Source: Alphaproteobacteria bacterium (lineage in GTDB: Bacteria > Pseudomonadota > Alphaproteobacteria > Puniceispirillales > Puniceispirillaceae). Taken from it: DNA of 53,931 bases. The stretch lies in the NCBI GenBank assembly GCA_018666135.1, contig JABJAN010000036.1, forward strand, positions 1 to 53,931, in the 5' to 3' direction. This document shows, in pieces, positions 1-9,037 of the stretch; position 1 is the first letter of the stretch; the number at the start of each line of letters is the position of its first letter. A model generated the notes under the pieces. It was not told the origin of the DNA. It worked only from the letters and a program-made list of their open reading frames with translations, and searched no databases. The position numbers and the translations under genes are program-made.

Positions 1-680
1 AGCGCTTCATGTGCATCATTGCCACCAGCATCAACACACGTATTAGCCCCATGTTCAAGGCAAGCCGAGAATTTGCTTGTATCAATGTCAACAGCTGTTA
101 CATGACAATTTGCCCATCGAGCCATTTTTAACATTTGAATGCCGAGCCCCCCTCCAGCACCAAATACGGCAACCCGCTCAAGAGCAGCAACTCTACCTCT
201 TCGAAGCACTTTATACGGAGTGGCAATCGCATCACAAATCACCCCTATTTCAGCTGGATTCTTATAAATATCAAGTGTTTCTGGAATAGGTACGAAATTC
301 TTGGCTGGTAATTTTATGTATTCTGCATACCCCCCATCGCAGGCTCTGCCAATGTAGCCACCAAAATTTTCACATAATGTTTGGCGGTTAATCAAACAAT
401 ATTTACACTGTCCACACGTTAGGTAAAAATAAGCAGTTACAGGCATGCCAACGGTAAGATTGCCGCAATCGCCATTAACTTCCACTATTTCTGCTGCAAT
501 TTCATGACCTAATATTCTGGGGAATGGAATGGCAGAACGCCCCGCTTTAACGTGTTGGACAGTAAGACCTGCCCCACAGGCAAGAATCTTTGCCACTGCC
601 TCACCAGCCGCTGGGATAGGGTCAGCAACTGTCTCAAGAGAAAATGGCTGGTTAGGACCATGAGACACAAGTGCTTTCAT
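1..680 (-). CDS. Zinc-binding alcohol dehydrogenase (MDR family), partial
   Basis: The first 226 residues are visible; the C-terminal part lies beyond the window edge. The protein is a medium-chain zinc dehydrogenase oxidising or reducing an alcohol/aldehyde with NAD(P). The catalytic-domain fold is shown by C35 and the H59-E60 pair (GHE motif). Four structural-zinc cysteines (C89, C92, C95, C103) follow, then the Rossmann loop GAGGGLG at 174-180 and an acidic VDID strand end near 197-200 that suggests NAD. It starts one base after the stop of the upstream oxidoreductase gene on the same strand, so the two are very likely co-transcribed and act in one pathway. The substrate cannot be told. 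Confidence 0.85.
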   Translation of the reverse strand, partial: MKALVSHGPNQPFSLETVADPIPAAGEAVAKILACGAGLTVQHVKAGRSAIPFPRILGHEIAAEIVEVNGDCGNLTVGMPVTAYFYLTCGQCKYCLINRQTLCENFGGYIGRACDGGYAEYIKLPAKNFVPIPETLDIYKNPAEIGVICDAIATPYKVLRRGRVAALERVAVFGAGGGLGIQMLKMARWANCHVTAVDIDTSKFSACLEHGANTCVDAGGNDAHEA

Positions 681-681
681 T

Positions 682-1836
682 TTATTGTCCTTTAGTTTTT
701 ACAGAAGATTGAATTTCCAAAATATGGCTCTCCAGATTATCTGTTAAATCTATTGCTTCTCCTGTGAATGCAGAAGCGTCCATTGCCATTGTAAGCACTA
801 AATTTCTATGTCCGTCTTTGGCAGTTGCATGTGGTGTTGACTGCCCGGTAATCAGACGCTGATACCAAGAATTTGTCTCTTCGCGCATGGGTCCCCACAG
901 CTGTCCGCCATAAATGTCACCAGGAGGGTAGGAAGTAAGAAAATCAACATGTCTTTGTGGAGGCTCAAAACCGTGAGGAACATATCCCCCGCCTTGCGAT
1001 TTGGTACTTGCTAGCACTAGGTCGCGATGCGTATCCTCAATATCAATCACACCTTCAGTACCAACAATTCCAATTTCCAAACCATAAACCGAACCAGGCC
1101 AGACCTGAGGTAATGCCCAGCTGATATTCATGCTGAAAATTGTGCCATCATCCATAGTAAATATACCGAAAGTTGCATCTTTTGTTCCATATTGAGATAG
1201 CGATTTATCAACAGATTTAGCAAAGATTTGAGCTGGTGTTTTACCTTCTAATAACCATAGTGACATATCAAGGCTGTGTGTGCCTGATACTACCATAGGC
1301 GTAAGATTTTGGCGCTCATTGGTACGTCTGACAGTAGCAATTGGAACCATGGAGTTCATAAAAGCACGCGTAACAACAGAAGTTACATCGCCAATTCGAC
1401 CATCTTGTAGGCGCTGTTTTACGGTTAGGAAACGCCTTCTAAAGCGCTGAGTATAGCCCATAACGGCATCTATTTCTGCTGCTTCTATAGCAGCCAAAAT
1501 TTTTGCTGATTCTTGTATATCAGTTGCCAGCGGTTTTTCGATAAACAAACTAGCGCCAGCTTCTATAGCAGCCATAGTTGGTCCAAAATGATGATTTTCA
1601 TCAGTTGCTATAATTACGGCATCAACCTCGCTTCGGGAGAGTAGTTTGTTATAATCATCTGTAAAAAAATCAGCATTCGTATCCTGTTGCAAAGATTTGC
1701 CAAGTTCTGTGTCAATATCACATAGACCAATCCATCCAATGCCAGGATAATCTCGTGCCATGATAGCTCTTATCCTGCCAATAGCACCACACCCAATGAT
1801 AGCAAGTCCAATTTCTTTTTTCCCTGTATTAGTCAT
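682..1836 (-). CDS. Gfo/Idh/MocA family NAD(P)-dependent oxidoreductase
   Basis: A 384-residue protein with an N-terminal Rossmann fold (IGCGAIGR near residues 15-22), the EKPLA motif typical of the family, and the usual alpha/beta C-terminal domain with a GTHSLDMSLWLL segment. Members oxidise or reduce sugars, inositols, cis-dihydrodiols and related compounds. I chose the ATG at 1836, preceded by an AGGGG run about 10 bases upstream. A longer reading of the frame would add 54 residues without family character and would run into the neighbouring aminopeptidase gene. It is followed at once by the zinc dehydrogenase gene, which suggests a two-enzyme catabolic or sugar-conversion unit. The exact substrate is unknown. 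Confidence 0.85.
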   Translation of the reverse strand: MTNTGKKEIGLAIIGCGAIGRIRAIMARDYPGIGWIGLCDIDTELGKSLQQDTNADFFTDDYNKLLSRSEVDAVIIATDENHHFGPTMAAIEAGASLFIEKPLATDIQESAKILAAIEAAEIDAVMGYTQRFRRRFLTVKQRLQDGRIGDVTSVVTRAFMNSMVPIATVRRTNERQNLTPMVVSGTHSLDMSLWLLEGKTPAQIFAKSVDKSLSQYGTKDATFGIFTMDDGTIFSMNISWALPQVWPGSVYGLEIGIVGTEGVIDIEDTHRDLVLASTKSQGGGYVPHGFEPPQRHVDFLTSYPPGDIYGGQLWGPMREETNSWYQRLITGQSTPHATAKDGHRNLVLTMAMDASAFTGEAIDLTDNLESHILEIQSSVKTKGQ

Positions 1837-1885
1837 CTTCCCAATCCCCTGATACTGTAATTCACTGTTTTTTTTATTTTTAAGG

Positions 1886-3343
1886 CTAATGATTTTTGGC
1901 GAGTTCTGCAATATAATGATATGAAGCGCGAAGCCCCATAGCTTCCCCCCCTTTTGGTCTACCTGGTCTGCTTGAAAGATTCCACGCCATAACATCAATA
2001 TGTGCCCAATTTAATGTCTTACCAATAAATTTCTGTAAAAATAAAGCAGCTGTTATAGCTCCGCCATACCCAGATTGCCCGGTGCTTGAAATCGCAGATG
2101 TGCCTGTTTTTAAGTATCGTTCATAAGGTGCAAATAGGGGTAGCTGCCACATTGGGTCATCTGTTGCCTCGCCAAATTGCATTAAGTGTTGGGCTGTCTC
2201 ACTTTTATTACAGAATAATGCAGGACATTCAGTTCCAAGAGCTACTCTTGCAGCGCCTGTAAGGGTTGCAAAATCAATCACAAAATCTGGATTATCCTGT
2301 TTTGCATGGTGCAAGGCATCTGCTAATACCAATCTTCCTTCAGCATCAGTATTGCCGACTTCTACCGGAATACCAGCCGCAGTATCAATAATATCCAGTG
2401 GTCTCATAGATTTATCAGATACAGAATTCTCAGCTGCTGGTATTAAAACACGTAATTGCACTGGCAGTTTTGTCTGCATAATAGCATAGGCAAGCCCAAG
2501 CGCATGTGCAGCTCCGCCCATATCCTTTTTCATAATTTCCATTGCCTTAGACGGCTTTAGGTCAAGCCCGCCAGTATCAAATGTTATCCCTTTTCCAATA
2601 AGTGTAATTTTAGGACCTGTAGTGCCCCATTTAAAATCTATCAAACAAGGGGGCGTTTCTGCAGCTCTCCCCACAACATCAATTGCGGGCGCATGCTCTG
2701 CCAATTCTTCGCCTGAATATAGGGTAATATCAGCTGAAAATTCTGAGGCAATTTGGCTGGAAATATCTGCTAATTTTTGTGTATTTAGGTAATTTGCAGG
2801 CAGATTAATAAGATCTCTGCAAATAGATATAGCATTAATCATCGCTATTGCTTCAGCTAACTCAGCTGTTTCTGCTGCATATAAAAGAGCTGATTTACTT
2901 TCATTTTGGTCTGGTTCGTTGCGATAGATATCAGGAAAATCAAACCTATATTGCGCTAGTCCCCATCCCAACAGAAAGGCTCTATTATCAACATTTTTGG
3001 AGACAAAATCCATTTTCCAGATTCCTGGAGGGCATTTTTCTGCCGCAATTGCCATCTCCCAAATACCTGCCCAATTATGAGGGGGTGGCATATCTGCGTT
3101 ATTAACAGAAGAGTAAGAATTCTCAGAGATTATTAATAAGGCGGCGGCAACAGAACCATCATTTTTAGGGAGCAGAAGAAAACCACCTGCTTTAGATTTA
3201 AATCCAGACTGTTCAATCCAAGCTTGAAAGTGAATATCTGATTTTTGTGTCCACGCTTCAAATTGCGAAACAGTCACAATATAAAGAAGTCTGAATTCAC
3301 CGTTTTTCGAAGTAAGACCAGTCTTAGCTTTGATGAAATCCAT
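1886..3343 (-). CDS. Leucyl aminopeptidase family protein (peptidase M17)
   Basis: A 485-residue cytosolic dinuclear-metal aminopeptidase that removes N-terminal residues from peptides. The M17 catalytic half is clear: K251, D256 and K263 in the GKGITFDTGG...LKPSK region, D274, and the signature NTDAEGRL at 331-338 supplying D333, E335 and the catalytic arginine R337. The N-terminal third is poorly conserved, as usual in this alphaproteobacterial branch. An AAGGAT ribosome-binding sequence lies just upstream of the ATG. It is transcribed away from the glycosyltransferase operon at 3578, with a 234-base AT-rich divergent region between them, and sits 49 bases upstream of the Gfo/Idh gene. Confidence 0.93.
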   Translation of the reverse strand: MDFIKAKTGLTSKNGEFRLLYIVTVSQFEAWTQKSDIHFQAWIEQSGFKSKAGGFLLLPKNDGSVAAALLIISENSYSSVNNADMPPPHNWAGIWEMAIAAEKCPPGIWKMDFVSKNVDNRAFLLGWGLAQYRFDFPDIYRNEPDQNESKSALLYAAETAELAEAIAMINAISICRDLINLPANYLNTQKLADISSQIASEFSADITLYSGEELAEHAPAIDVVGRAAETPPCLIDFKWGTTGPKITLIGKGITFDTGGLDLKPSKAMEIMKKDMGGAAHALGLAYAIMQTKLPVQLRVLIPAAENSVSDKSMRPLDIIDTAAGIPVEVGNTDAEGRLVLADALHHAKQDNPDFVIDFATLTGAARVALGTECPALFCNKSETAQHLMQFGEATDDPMWQLPLFAPYERYLKTGTSAISSTGQSGYGGAITAALFLQKFIGKTLNWAHIDVMAWNLSSRPGRPKGGEAMGLRASYHYIAELAKNH

Positions 3344-3494
3344 TTAAAATCCTTATTATATATTTTTAATTATTTTTATAATTAGAGAGGGTTACGCTAG
3401 CACAAAATGATACGCTAAAAGGGTAGCATTACACCATAGATAATGGCAAAATTTTTAATCATTATTCTTGAATTTTATTGATATTTTAAAATTA

Positions 3495-3524
3495 TTCTTT
3501 GTTATTTGTGTTTTCTTCTATAAT
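3495..3524 (+). promoter_or_regulatory. Candidate sigma-70 promoter for the glycosylation operon
   Basis: A perfect TATAAT lies at 3519-3524, 53 bases before the TTG start of the downstream transferase gene. The -35 side is weak (TTCTTT at 3495-3500, 18 bases away). The surrounding 3344-3577 region is AT-rich and has no other feature I can support. Confidence 0.35.
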
Positions 3525-3577
3525 GCATCAAACTTGCAAAATGTGATGACTTATACAGAGATGAAAGAGTTTGGTTC

Positions 3578-5293
3578 TTGTATTCCCGAGCAGAAATTAT
3601 AGATAGAGCGCGATGGTTAACCCATCAAAGAGTAAGTCTTTGGCTGTTAATAGTATGTGCTAGTCTTTTTATTTTGATAGGTCATGGCAATATTGATGTA
3701 ATCGACCGTGATGAAGCGCGTTTTGCTCAGGCAAGTAAGCAGATGGTTGAAACAGCAGATATAATCACTGTCAGGTTTCAAGATGAGTTACGAGCAAAAA
3801 AACCAATAGGAATTTACTGGCTACAGGCTGCTTCTGCCGCATTTTTTGGTGAAGAAGATATATCATCCTACCGTATACCAAGCTTGCTAGGCTATATTTT
3901 AAGTCTGATTTTTTGTTATCAATTTGTAAAAAGCTTATGGCCTGATTCTGGTCATTTGCAACAGCTCATCCCTACATCCTTACTTGCAAGTTGTTTTATC
4001 ATTTTAGCTGAAGCACATATTGCGAAGACTGATTCAATTTTGTTGGGCTTAATAATGATTCAACAATACTCTCTTTGGTTATTTTATAAAAATAGAGATA
4101 ATATTAATAATTCATCAGGACGCAGTTGGTTTTGGGTATCTATGGCGCTGGCTATATTAATTAAAGGACCAATTGCGCCATTATTAGCACTAATAATGCT
4201 TGCTGGATTAACACTTATAGAACGCGACTGGCGCTGGCTAAAACAGCTACGTTTTTTATTAGGTTTACTCATTATTGCGGTTATTTGCTTGCCTTGGGTG
4301 GTTGCTGTTTCAATCGCAACAGACGGTCGTTTTCTTGCTGAGGCAATATCAATCGATTTACTGCCTAAAATTACGAGTGGTCAGGAATCACATGGTGCAC
4401 CTCCAGGCACTTATTTATTAACTATCCTATTATTGATATTTCCAGTGTCTTTATTGATAGGCGCGGTTGGGAGAACAGGGGCACAATTTTGGCGCTCAGA
4501 TGCGAGTAAATTTTGTCTTATCTGGCTGGTTGGCTATTGGTTTATCATTGAATTAATTCCTACAAAATTACCGCATTATATATTACCTATGCTACCAGCT
4601 TTAATGCTTCTCATTGGCAGGGCTGTTTTTCTGCCTGTGTCATCTATAAAATGGCGTCGCATTACGGAAATAGCTATTTATGTATTCGCCAGTCTATGTG
4701 GCGCTTTTCTGGTTGCATCTAGTCTTTGGGGGGCAGCCAAATTAGGGGCAGAAAATGGCGGATATGCATTTGGTTTTGTGCTCATAATGCTTGTTCTGTT
4801 TATTGCTATTTGTTGGTTTGGATATAAATGGCTAAAGGATAAAAATTCTCATATTAACGCCAGAGGGCAATTTGCACTGGTTATTGCTATCTTTGGGATA
4901 ATGTTTAATTGCATATTTTTTTCAGGTGTCATTGGCAATTTGAAATCAGTCCATATTGCCACAATGATAGAAACAGAATTAGAAAAATTTCCTATAAAAA
5001 CTAAAATTATAGCTCTAGCAGGCTATCATGAACCTTCTGCTGTGTTTACATTGGGGCGAGATATTTTGTTAGTGTCAGAAGATGAGGCAGCTCTTTTACT
5101 AGCAGAAGCGCCTGATGCTGTGATAATTGTAGAAGCAAAAAAATTAGAACAATTTCAGTTAGGAATTCAAAAATTAGGAATTTCTGCCTATCAGCTATCC
5201 AAAGTTACTGGATTTAATATTTCAAAAGGACAATTTGTTGAATTGCATTTCTTTTCTTCGATTAAATTTGACGATAAGGATTTGAACGGCTAA
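3578..5293 (+). CDS. ArnT-like GT-C glycosyltransferase (PMT/GT39/GT83 superfamily)
   Basis: A 571-residue inner-membrane protein with about 11-13 hydrophobic segments. The first periplasmic loop carries the family motif IDRDEARFAQ (about residues 42-51), whose acidic pair is needed for catalysis in ArnT/PMT enzymes, followed by the KKPIGIYWLQA motif. Such enzymes move a sugar from a polyprenyl-phosphate carrier to lipid A, core oligosaccharide or protein on the periplasmic side. No ATG fits the frame near the N-terminus, so I take the TTG at 3578, which has AAAGAG 8 bases upstream. It heads an operon with a DPM1-like GT2 and a LAB_N protein, which would make and handle the lipid-linked donor. 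Confidence 0.87.
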   Translation: MYSRAEIIDRARWLTHQRVSLWLLIVCASLFILIGHGNIDVIDRDEARFAQASKQMVETADIITVRFQDELRAKKPIGIYWLQAASAAFFGEEDISSYRIPSLLGYILSLIFCYQFVKSLWPDSGHLQQLIPTSLLASCFIILAEAHIAKTDSILLGLIMIQQYSLWLFYKNRDNINNSSGRSWFWVSMALAILIKGPIAPLLALIMLAGLTLIERDWRWLKQLRFLLGLLIIAVICLPWVVAVSIATDGRFLAEAISIDLLPKITSGQESHGAPPGTYLLTILLLIFPVSLLIGAVGRTGAQFWRSDASKFCLIWLVGYWFIIELIPTKLPHYILPMLPALMLLIGRAVFLPVSSIKWRRITEIAIYVFASLCGAFLVASSLWGAAKLGAENGGYAFGFVLIMLVLFIAICWFGYKWLKDKNSHINARGQFALVIAIFGIMFNCIFFSGVIGNLKSVHIATMIETELEKFPIKTKIIALAGYHEPSAVFTLGRDILLVSEDEAALLLAEAPDAVIIVEAKKLEQFQLGIQKLGISAYQLSKVTGFNISKGQFVELHFFSSIKFDDKDLNG

Positions 5294-5326
5294 GACCTCT
5301 AAAACTCCGTATTATGATACCTATAT

Positions 5327-6130
5327 ATGACCCATTTTATAACAGCGCCATTAAATAATTCTCATGCTGTCTCAGCACCAGAAATTTCTGTGTTGGTTCC
5401 AGTAATGAATGAGTGCGGTAATATACGACCCCTAATTGATGAAATCTGCGATAGCTTTAAAGGCAGAGCATTTGAAATCATATATATAGATGATGGAAGT
5501 TCAGATGGGTCTGGTGCCGAATTGCTAAATGCATTGCAAGATGTTGCTGAGTTACGTGTTTTACATCATAAAAAACGCTGTGGGCAAAGTGTTGCTATTA
5601 GGACAGGCTTGCTCGCTGCGAGGGCGCCTCTAATTGCTGTGCTTGATGGTGATGGTCAGAATATTCCCTCTGACCTCCCTTTATTAGAAAAAGCTCTGCT
5701 AGCAGCCCGTCCAGAAAAAGGGATGGTAGCAGGCGTGAGACAAGGCAGAAAAGACACAGCTGCAAAGAAAATAGCCTCTCGAATGGCAAGGAAAATCAGA
5801 CTGTGGCTATTAAATGATAGCCATCCTGATTCTGGGTGTGGGATTAAAATTATTGATCGAGAAGTTTTTTTAAGGCTACCATTTTTTAATCATATGCATC
5901 GATTTATGCCAGCGCTTGTGCGACGTGAAGGCGGAGTAGTTATTCAAGCACCAGTTAGACATCGTGCACGCCAGCAAGGAAATTCAAAATATAGAATTCT
6001 AGATAGATTATTGGTTGGCATTTCTGATATCATGGGTGTTATGTGGCTACGTAAACGCACAAATCACCCAGAAGAAATCACAGAGACACTTCTAAATAAA
6101 TCAAATAAGAAGACAATTAAAAGGCAGTGA
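5327..6130 (+). CDS. GT2 glycosyltransferase, dolichol-phosphate-mannose-synthase (DPM1/ArnC) type
   Basis: A 267-residue GT-A fold enzyme that would transfer a sugar from a nucleotide-sugar to polyprenyl phosphate on the cytoplasmic face. Visible motifs are SVLVPVMNECGN (nucleotide-binding strand), YIDDGSSDGS (first acidic motif), LDGDGQN (metal-binding DxD-like motif) and the RRKQGxSKY-like HRARQQGNSKYRI stretch near residue 220. It has no C-terminal transmembrane pair, unlike ArnC, so it is a soluble or peripheral DPM1-type enzyme. It lies 33 bases after the GT-C gene and 8 bases before the LAB_N gene. The sugar cannot be read from sequence. Confidence 0.88.
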   Translation: MTHFITAPLNNSHAVSAPEISVLVPVMNECGNIRPLIDEICDSFKGRAFEIIYIDDGSSDGSGAELLNALQDVAELRVLHHKKRCGQSVAIRTGLLAARAPLIAVLDGDGQNIPSDLPLLEKALLAARPEKGMVAGVRQGRKDTAAKKIASRMARKIRLWLLNDSHPDSGCGIKIIDREVFLRLPFFNHMHRFMPALVRREGGVVIQAPVRHRARQQGNSKYRILDRLLVGISDIMGVMWLRKRTNHPEEITETLLNKSNKKTIKRQ

Positions 6131-6138
6131 TGAGTTAA

Positions 6139-6513
6139 ATGCTTGATGCAATTTCAAATATCATAGGCAGTTCGGCGTTAGCGGTTGGCGGATTACTTTA
6201 CACCTTAGCACCTTTTTTGCCTGTATCTATTGCGAATGACCCAGCAACCATAATGGTGATTGTAGGGTTTGGCGGTCAGTTCTTATTTGCTATGCGATTT
6301 ATCATTCAATGGCTTAAATCAGAGGGTAAAAAAAAATCAGTTATACCGATAGCCTTTTGGTATTTTTCAATCGGTGGCGGATTAGTGCTTTTATTCTATG
6401 CTTTATGGCGCAAAGACCCTGTTATTATTTGCGGGCAGGGATTAGGGCTATTTATCTATGCCCGAAATCTATATTTCATTCACCGTAATACTAGTAATGA
6501 TATAGCATCATAA
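6139..6513 (+). CDS. LAB_N (lipid A biosynthesis N-terminal) domain membrane protein
   Basis: A 124-residue protein with three to four membrane segments matching the LAB_N family, with the characteristic GFGGQFLFAMRFIIQW and conserved S-x-x-P-x-x-F-W-Y-F segments. In other Proteobacteria this domain is found at the N-terminus of LpxB fusions or as a separate gene beside DPM1-like and ArnT-like transferases. The rhizobial RgtF protein, needed with RgtE to make dodecaprenyl-phosphate galacturonate, is as far as I recall of this type. The position directly after the GT2 gene supports a role in making or flipping the polyprenyl-phosphate sugar. The molecular function remains inferred. Confidence 0.82.
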   Translation: MLDAISNIIGSSALAVGGLLYTLAPFLPVSIANDPATIMVIVGFGGQFLFAMRFIIQWLKSEGKKKSVIPIAFWYFSIGGGLVLLFYALWRKDPVIICGQGLGLFIYARNLYFIHRNTSNDIAS

Positions 6514-6520
6514 TTTTATT

Positions 6521-6940
6521 TTAGAGGGATGTTTGGCTCATCTGTAATAAAATATCCCATTCCTCTTGTGAGACTGGCACAACTGATAATCTCGATTGAC
6601 GCACAAGGGCAAAATCATTAAGCGCTGGCGTATTTTTAATTTTAGCAAGGGTAACTGGGTTTGTTACATTTTTGACTGCCACTACGGTTACCATTCCAAA
6701 TCGTCCAGTTGGGTCTGTGGGATCTAAGTGCCATTCTTCTGATACTCGTACAATCCCGACAATTTTCTTTTCGACTACGGAATGATAAAAAAATCCAACA
6801 TCCCCTATTCTCATGGCTTTCATATTATTGCCAGCTTGGTAATTACGAACACCGTCCCAGCCTTCCCCTTCTTCCCCTTTTGCTATCTGGTCGTCAAATG
6901 ACCAGGTGTTGGGTTCTGATTTAAATAACCAATAAGCCAT
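6521..6940 (-). CDS. EVE domain-containing protein
   Basis: A 139-residue EVE (PUA-like fold) protein, nearly full family length. It shows the N-terminal YWLFKSEP motif, the GVRNYQAGNNM motif and the GDVGFFYHS strand that line the modified-base/nucleotide pocket in this family. The role is probably recognition of a modified nucleic acid; bacterial partners are unknown. It lies convergent with the glycosylation operon (8 bases between ends) and downstream of gpsA and tsaD on the same strand. That order, tsaD-gpsA-(YCII)-EVE, recurs in Alphaproteobacteria and suggests a housekeeping role rather than defence. Confidence 0.92.
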   Translation of the reverse strand: MAYWLFKSEPNTWSFDDQIAKGEEGEGWDGVRNYQAGNNMKAMRIGDVGFFYHSVVEKKIVGIVRVSEEWHLDPTDPTGRFGMVTVVAVKNVTNPVTLAKIKNTPALNDFALVRQSRLSVVPVSQEEWDILLQMSQTSL

Positions 6941-6980
6941 ATTTGCCTCTTTTGATGTTTTGTTAGCTGTATATTTCAGA

Positions 6981-7976
6981 TTATTCTGTATTTACTGTAC
7001 GAGATAAAAGAGCGTTAATGATGTCTTCAATCAATTCAGGGTGTTGTAGGATAGTATAAACCGCTTGTGCAATTGGCAGTTCAATTTTCTCAAAATGTGC
7101 ACGCTCTATAAGCAGCTTTGCTGCCTTGCTTCCTTCTGCTAATTTATCAGCAGGAGCCTGTTTTTTTGCAAGTGCCATTCCATACGCCATATTGCGAGAA
7201 TGAGGACCAGAACAAGATAGCATTAGATCTCCAATTCCAGCTAATCCATTTAATGTTTCAGCTTGGCCACCTATTCTCTCACCAAGCCGTTTAATTTCAG
7301 CAAGTCCGCGCGTAACTAATGCTGCGCGGGCATTATCTCCAAGATCAAGACCAGTTGCAATACCAGCAGCGATTGCAATTACATTCTTTGCTGCACCACC
7401 TAAAGCAACGCCAATAACATCATCGCCAATATAGCATCGCAAACAGCTAGATGAAAAATATTCAGAAACCTTAGCAGATAAAGGAAGTGAATTAGACGCA
7501 ATCATGACAGCTGTTGGTTTATCTGCAATTACCTCATCTGCAAAAGAGGGACCGCTTAATAAAGCAAATTGGTCAAAGCTAGGTAAATGAGTATCAACCC
7601 ATTCTGGTAAGAAAATGCCGCCTTTATGCGAGGCTGGAAGCAGCCCTTTTCCAGTAAAAAGAATTACAGCATTTGGGGATGTATAGTGTTTAACCATGGT
7701 CATAGTATCTTTGGTAGCAGACAAGGGAACAGCAATCACAATTAGTTCCGCAGACCTTAGACATTCTGGTTGCGTGGTAGAAGTTAGCGGGTGTTTTAAA
7801 GTCACTTGTGGTAGTGTTAAAACGCGTGATTGACTAAGAGCATCTGCAGTTTCCTGCCTTCTTGCCAGAACGGTAACGTTATTTCCTGCTTTTTGTAATT
7901 GGTCAGCGATAGCGCTACCCCAACTACCACCGCCAATGACAATGATTTGTTTTTCGTGTGTGTATTTATTTATCAT
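6981..7976 (-). CDS. gpsA: Glycerol-3-phosphate dehydrogenase [NAD(P)+]
   Basis: A 331-residue cytosolic enzyme that reduces dihydroxyacetone phosphate to sn-glycerol-3-phosphate for phospholipid synthesis. Evidence is the GGGSWGSA dinucleotide-binding loop near the N-terminus and the catalytic GGAAKNVIAIAAGIATGL stretch with its lysine, followed by a DNARAALVTRGLAE segment. The ATG at 7976 overlaps the tsaD stop codon as ATGA, so translation is probably coupled. A longer frame reading into tsaD adds 48 residues that are unlike the family. Confidence 0.96.
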   Translation of the reverse strand: MINKYTHEKQIIVIGGGSWGSAIADQLQKAGNNVTVLARRQETADALSQSRVLTLPQVTLKHPLTSTTQPECLRSAELIVIAVPLSATKDTMTMVKHYTSPNAVILFTGKGLLPASHKGGIFLPEWVDTHLPSFDQFALLSGPSFADEVIADKPTAVMIASNSLPLSAKVSEYFSSSCLRCYIGDDVIGVALGGAAKNVIAIAAGIATGLDLGDNARAALVTRGLAEIKRLGERIGGQAETLNGLAGIGDLMLSCSGPHSRNMAYGMALAKKQAPADKLAEGSKAAKLLIERAHFEKIELPIAQAVYTILQHPELIEDIINALLSRTVNTE

Positions 7977-9037
7977 TGCCTCACGCCTCGTCCTGGGGGC
8001 GGCATTGCATTTTTGTCTAACGGCCAGCGGGGTTTTGGCGCGAAATCGAGTGCTGTGTTTTGACCAATTTGATGATATTCCATACCAACCCATGCAATCA
8101 TAGCTGCATTGTCTGTGCAATATTCTAACGGTGGTAACACCATCTCAAAGCCATTTGAATTTGCAAGATATTTTAATTCTGCCCGAATAAGGCTATTTGC
8201 GGCAACGCCCCCAGCGACTACAAATGCTGGTTTTTTATTACTTGTCTGGCTTGATTTAAACTGGTGCATTGCAATAGCAGAACGCATGGTAAGAGAGGCA
8301 CTAATAGATGATTGAAGACTAGCTGCAAAATCATTAACTGGAAGTGGCTTTGAATGCGCACTTGCGGCATTTGCAAGGGCAGTTTTAAGACCAGAAAACG
8401 AAAAATGACAATCGCGATAACGCTGCCTTGGAATAGGTAATTTAATTGCCGAAGGGTTGCCAGCTTTAGCCGCATTTTCAATTGCTGGACCACCAGGATA
8501 GCCAAGACCTAAAATTTTTGCCCCTTTGTCAAAAGCTTCACCAGCGGCATCATCTAATGTGGTGCCGTAACGCTCATAATTACCTAGTGAATTTATTGAT
8601 AAAAGTTGAGTATGACCACCAGAAACAAGTAATAATAGATAAGGGAATTCCAATTTATGGGTAAATCTTGGGGTTAAGGCATGTCCTTCTAAGTGGTTTA
8701 CCGCATAATAAGGGCACCCGCTAGCACACGCAATTGCTTTGGCTGTTACAGTACCTACTAAAACACCTCCAATCAGACCAGGACCTCCAGTGGCGGCAAC
8801 ACCGTCAATTGCTGCGAAAGATAAACCAGACTGACTAAGTGCCTCTGCTATTACAGGTCTGATGGCAGATAGATGTTCTCTTGCGGCTATCTCAGGAACA
8901 ACGCCGCCATTTAAGGCATGAATGGAGGCTTGAGATGATATGACATTAGCTAAAACATCCCCATTTTCAGTGACAATAGCACACGCCGTTTCATCACAAC
9001 TACTCTCAATTCCTAATATGATTGACTGTTTTGTCAT
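7973..9037 (-). CDS. tsaD: tRNA N6-adenosine threonylcarbamoyltransferase
   Basis: A 354-residue Kae1/TsaD protein that transfers the threonylcarbamoyl group to A37 of ANN-decoding tRNAs, with TsaB/TsaE partners. The ASKHA start GIESSCDETACAIV, the metal-binding H115 and H119 in the NHLEGHA motif, the LVSGGHTQL loop and VAGGVAANSLIR are all present. It overlaps gpsA by four bases and is divergent from hemC across only 43 bases, so the two promoters must share this short region. The tsaD/hemC divergent pair is common in Proteobacteria. Confidence 0.97.
   Translation of the reverse strand: MTKQSIILGIESSCDETACAIVTENGDVLANVISSQASIHALNGGVVPEIAAREHLSAIRPVIAEALSQSGLSFAAIDGVAATGGPGLIGGVLVGTVTAKAIACASGCPYYAVNHLEGHALTPRFTHKLEFPYLLLLVSGGHTQLLSINSLGNYERYGTTLDDAAGEAFDKGAKILGLGYPGGPAIENAAKAGNPSAIKLPIPRQRYRDCHFSFSGLKTALANAASAHSKPLPVNDFAASLQSSISASLTMRSAIAMHQFKSSQTSNKKPAFVVAGGVAANSLIRAELKYLANSNGFEMVLPPLEYCTDNAAMIAWVGMEYHQIGQNTALDFAPKPRWPLDKNAMPPPGRGVRQ

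Noticed and set aside
77-289. A 70-codon plus-strand frame at the left edge
   Set aside because: It is antisense to the zinc alcohol dehydrogenase, whose zinc cysteines and Rossmann loop are clear on the minus strand.
1837-1998. A 54-residue N-terminal extension of the Gfo/Idh/MocA protein
   Set aside because: It overlaps the end of the aminopeptidase gene and lacks family similarity; the ATG at 1836 with an upstream AGGGG fits better.
6521-6940. The EVE-domain gene as part of a modified-base defence system
   Set aside because: No restriction or nuclease gene adjoins it; it sits in a conserved housekeeping context with gpsA and tsaD.
7977-8120. A 48-residue N-terminal extension of GpsA
   Set aside because: It lies wholly within tsaD in another frame; the ATGA overlap start at 7976 gives the normal family length.
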